Shown here: in pieces, positions 63,901 to 64,000 of the stretch
Numbering within the stretch: position 1 is the stretch's first letter
Layout of the letters: each line of letters begins with the position of its first letter
Source: Pseudomonas viridiflava
GTDB lineage: Bacteria > Pseudomonadota > Gammaproteobacteria > Pseudomonadales > Pseudomonadaceae
Length of the DNA: 64,000 nt
Direction of reading: 5' to 3'
NCBI RefSeq assembly: GCF_900602065.1
Contig: NZ_UWFN01000095.1
Location: forward strand, 248,001-312,000
Notes under the pieces: model-generated
What the model was told of the DNA's origin: nothing
Seen by the model: only the letters and a program-made list of their open reading frames with translations
The model's database searches: none
Program-made: the position numbers and the translations under genes

Positions 63901-64000
63901 CCATTTTCTGTCCAACAGGACAACTTCCCGCTCAGGCGCGCTATTTCGCGCCTTGGCCCAGCCTTTGCTAAACATCAATCAGATATGCGTTATCTCGTGT

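Overview
The window looks like the chromosome of a fluorescent-group Pseudomonas. The evidence is the GC-rich coding style, the very dense load of palindromic REP elements, and gene orders I recall from other pseudomonads. One block (speA - SUI1 protein - NUDIX - DUF2333 - gcbA - dsbD - aroQ - accBC - prmA - DUF3426 - dusB - fis - purH - purD - retS - marC) matches the order I remember from P. aeruginosa PA4839-PA4857. Another (tesB - HAD phosphatase - histone-deacetylase-like - flavoprotein) matches P. putida PP_4762-PP_4765. These comparisons are from memory; no search was run.

Layout. 1-4.4 kb: a tctCBA tripartite tricarboxylate transporter with a LysR regulator. 4.5-8.7 kb: a zinc metallopeptidase, an exported alpha/beta hydrolase, and a GNAT - tesB - HAD unit on the minus strand. 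8.8-13.7 kb: a deacetylase-like amidohydrolase, a BaiN-type flavoprotein, a MazG-like pyrophosphohydrolase with cmoM, and two DUF4136 lipoproteins. 14.2-23 kb: a REC-LuxR response regulator, then the periplasmic-defence pair pbpC and bacterial alpha-2-macroglobulin, separated by a small membrane protein on the other strand. 23.3-26 kb: a DinF-type MATE exporter convergent with a lone short vgrG. 26.4-49.4 kb: the conserved housekeeping block (polyamine, fatty-acid, purine and tRNA-modification enzymes, Fis, the diguanylate cyclase GcbA and the hybrid kinase RetS). An accessory patch of duplicated repeats plus a BRO-N gene (30.8-32.3 kb) sits between DUF2333 and gcbA. 49.4-51.6 kb: an AT-richer minus-strand operon of three mutually similar proteins of unknown function. 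52-59.6 kb: divergent cobalamin operons (cobG-H-I-J leftward, cobL-cbiD-cobK rightward). 60-63.8 kb: a PCu(A)C copper chaperone and a 1035-residue toxin-like protein.

Most unusual points. (1) The three-paralogue operon at 49433-51610, with an intrinsic terminator after its first gene. (2) The large toxin-like protein at 60727, whose C-terminus resembles the layout of an ADP-ribosyltransferase but lacks the expected E-x-E. (3) A complete REP pair in frame inside the N-terminal coding region of pbpC, and another REP supplying the C-terminal codons of the flavoprotein. (4) A diverged direct duplication of about 195 bp whose REP core is identical in both copies. (5) A hairpin-rich leader in front of the BRO-N gene. 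No rRNA, tRNA, CRISPR array, insertion sequence or complete prophage was recognised.
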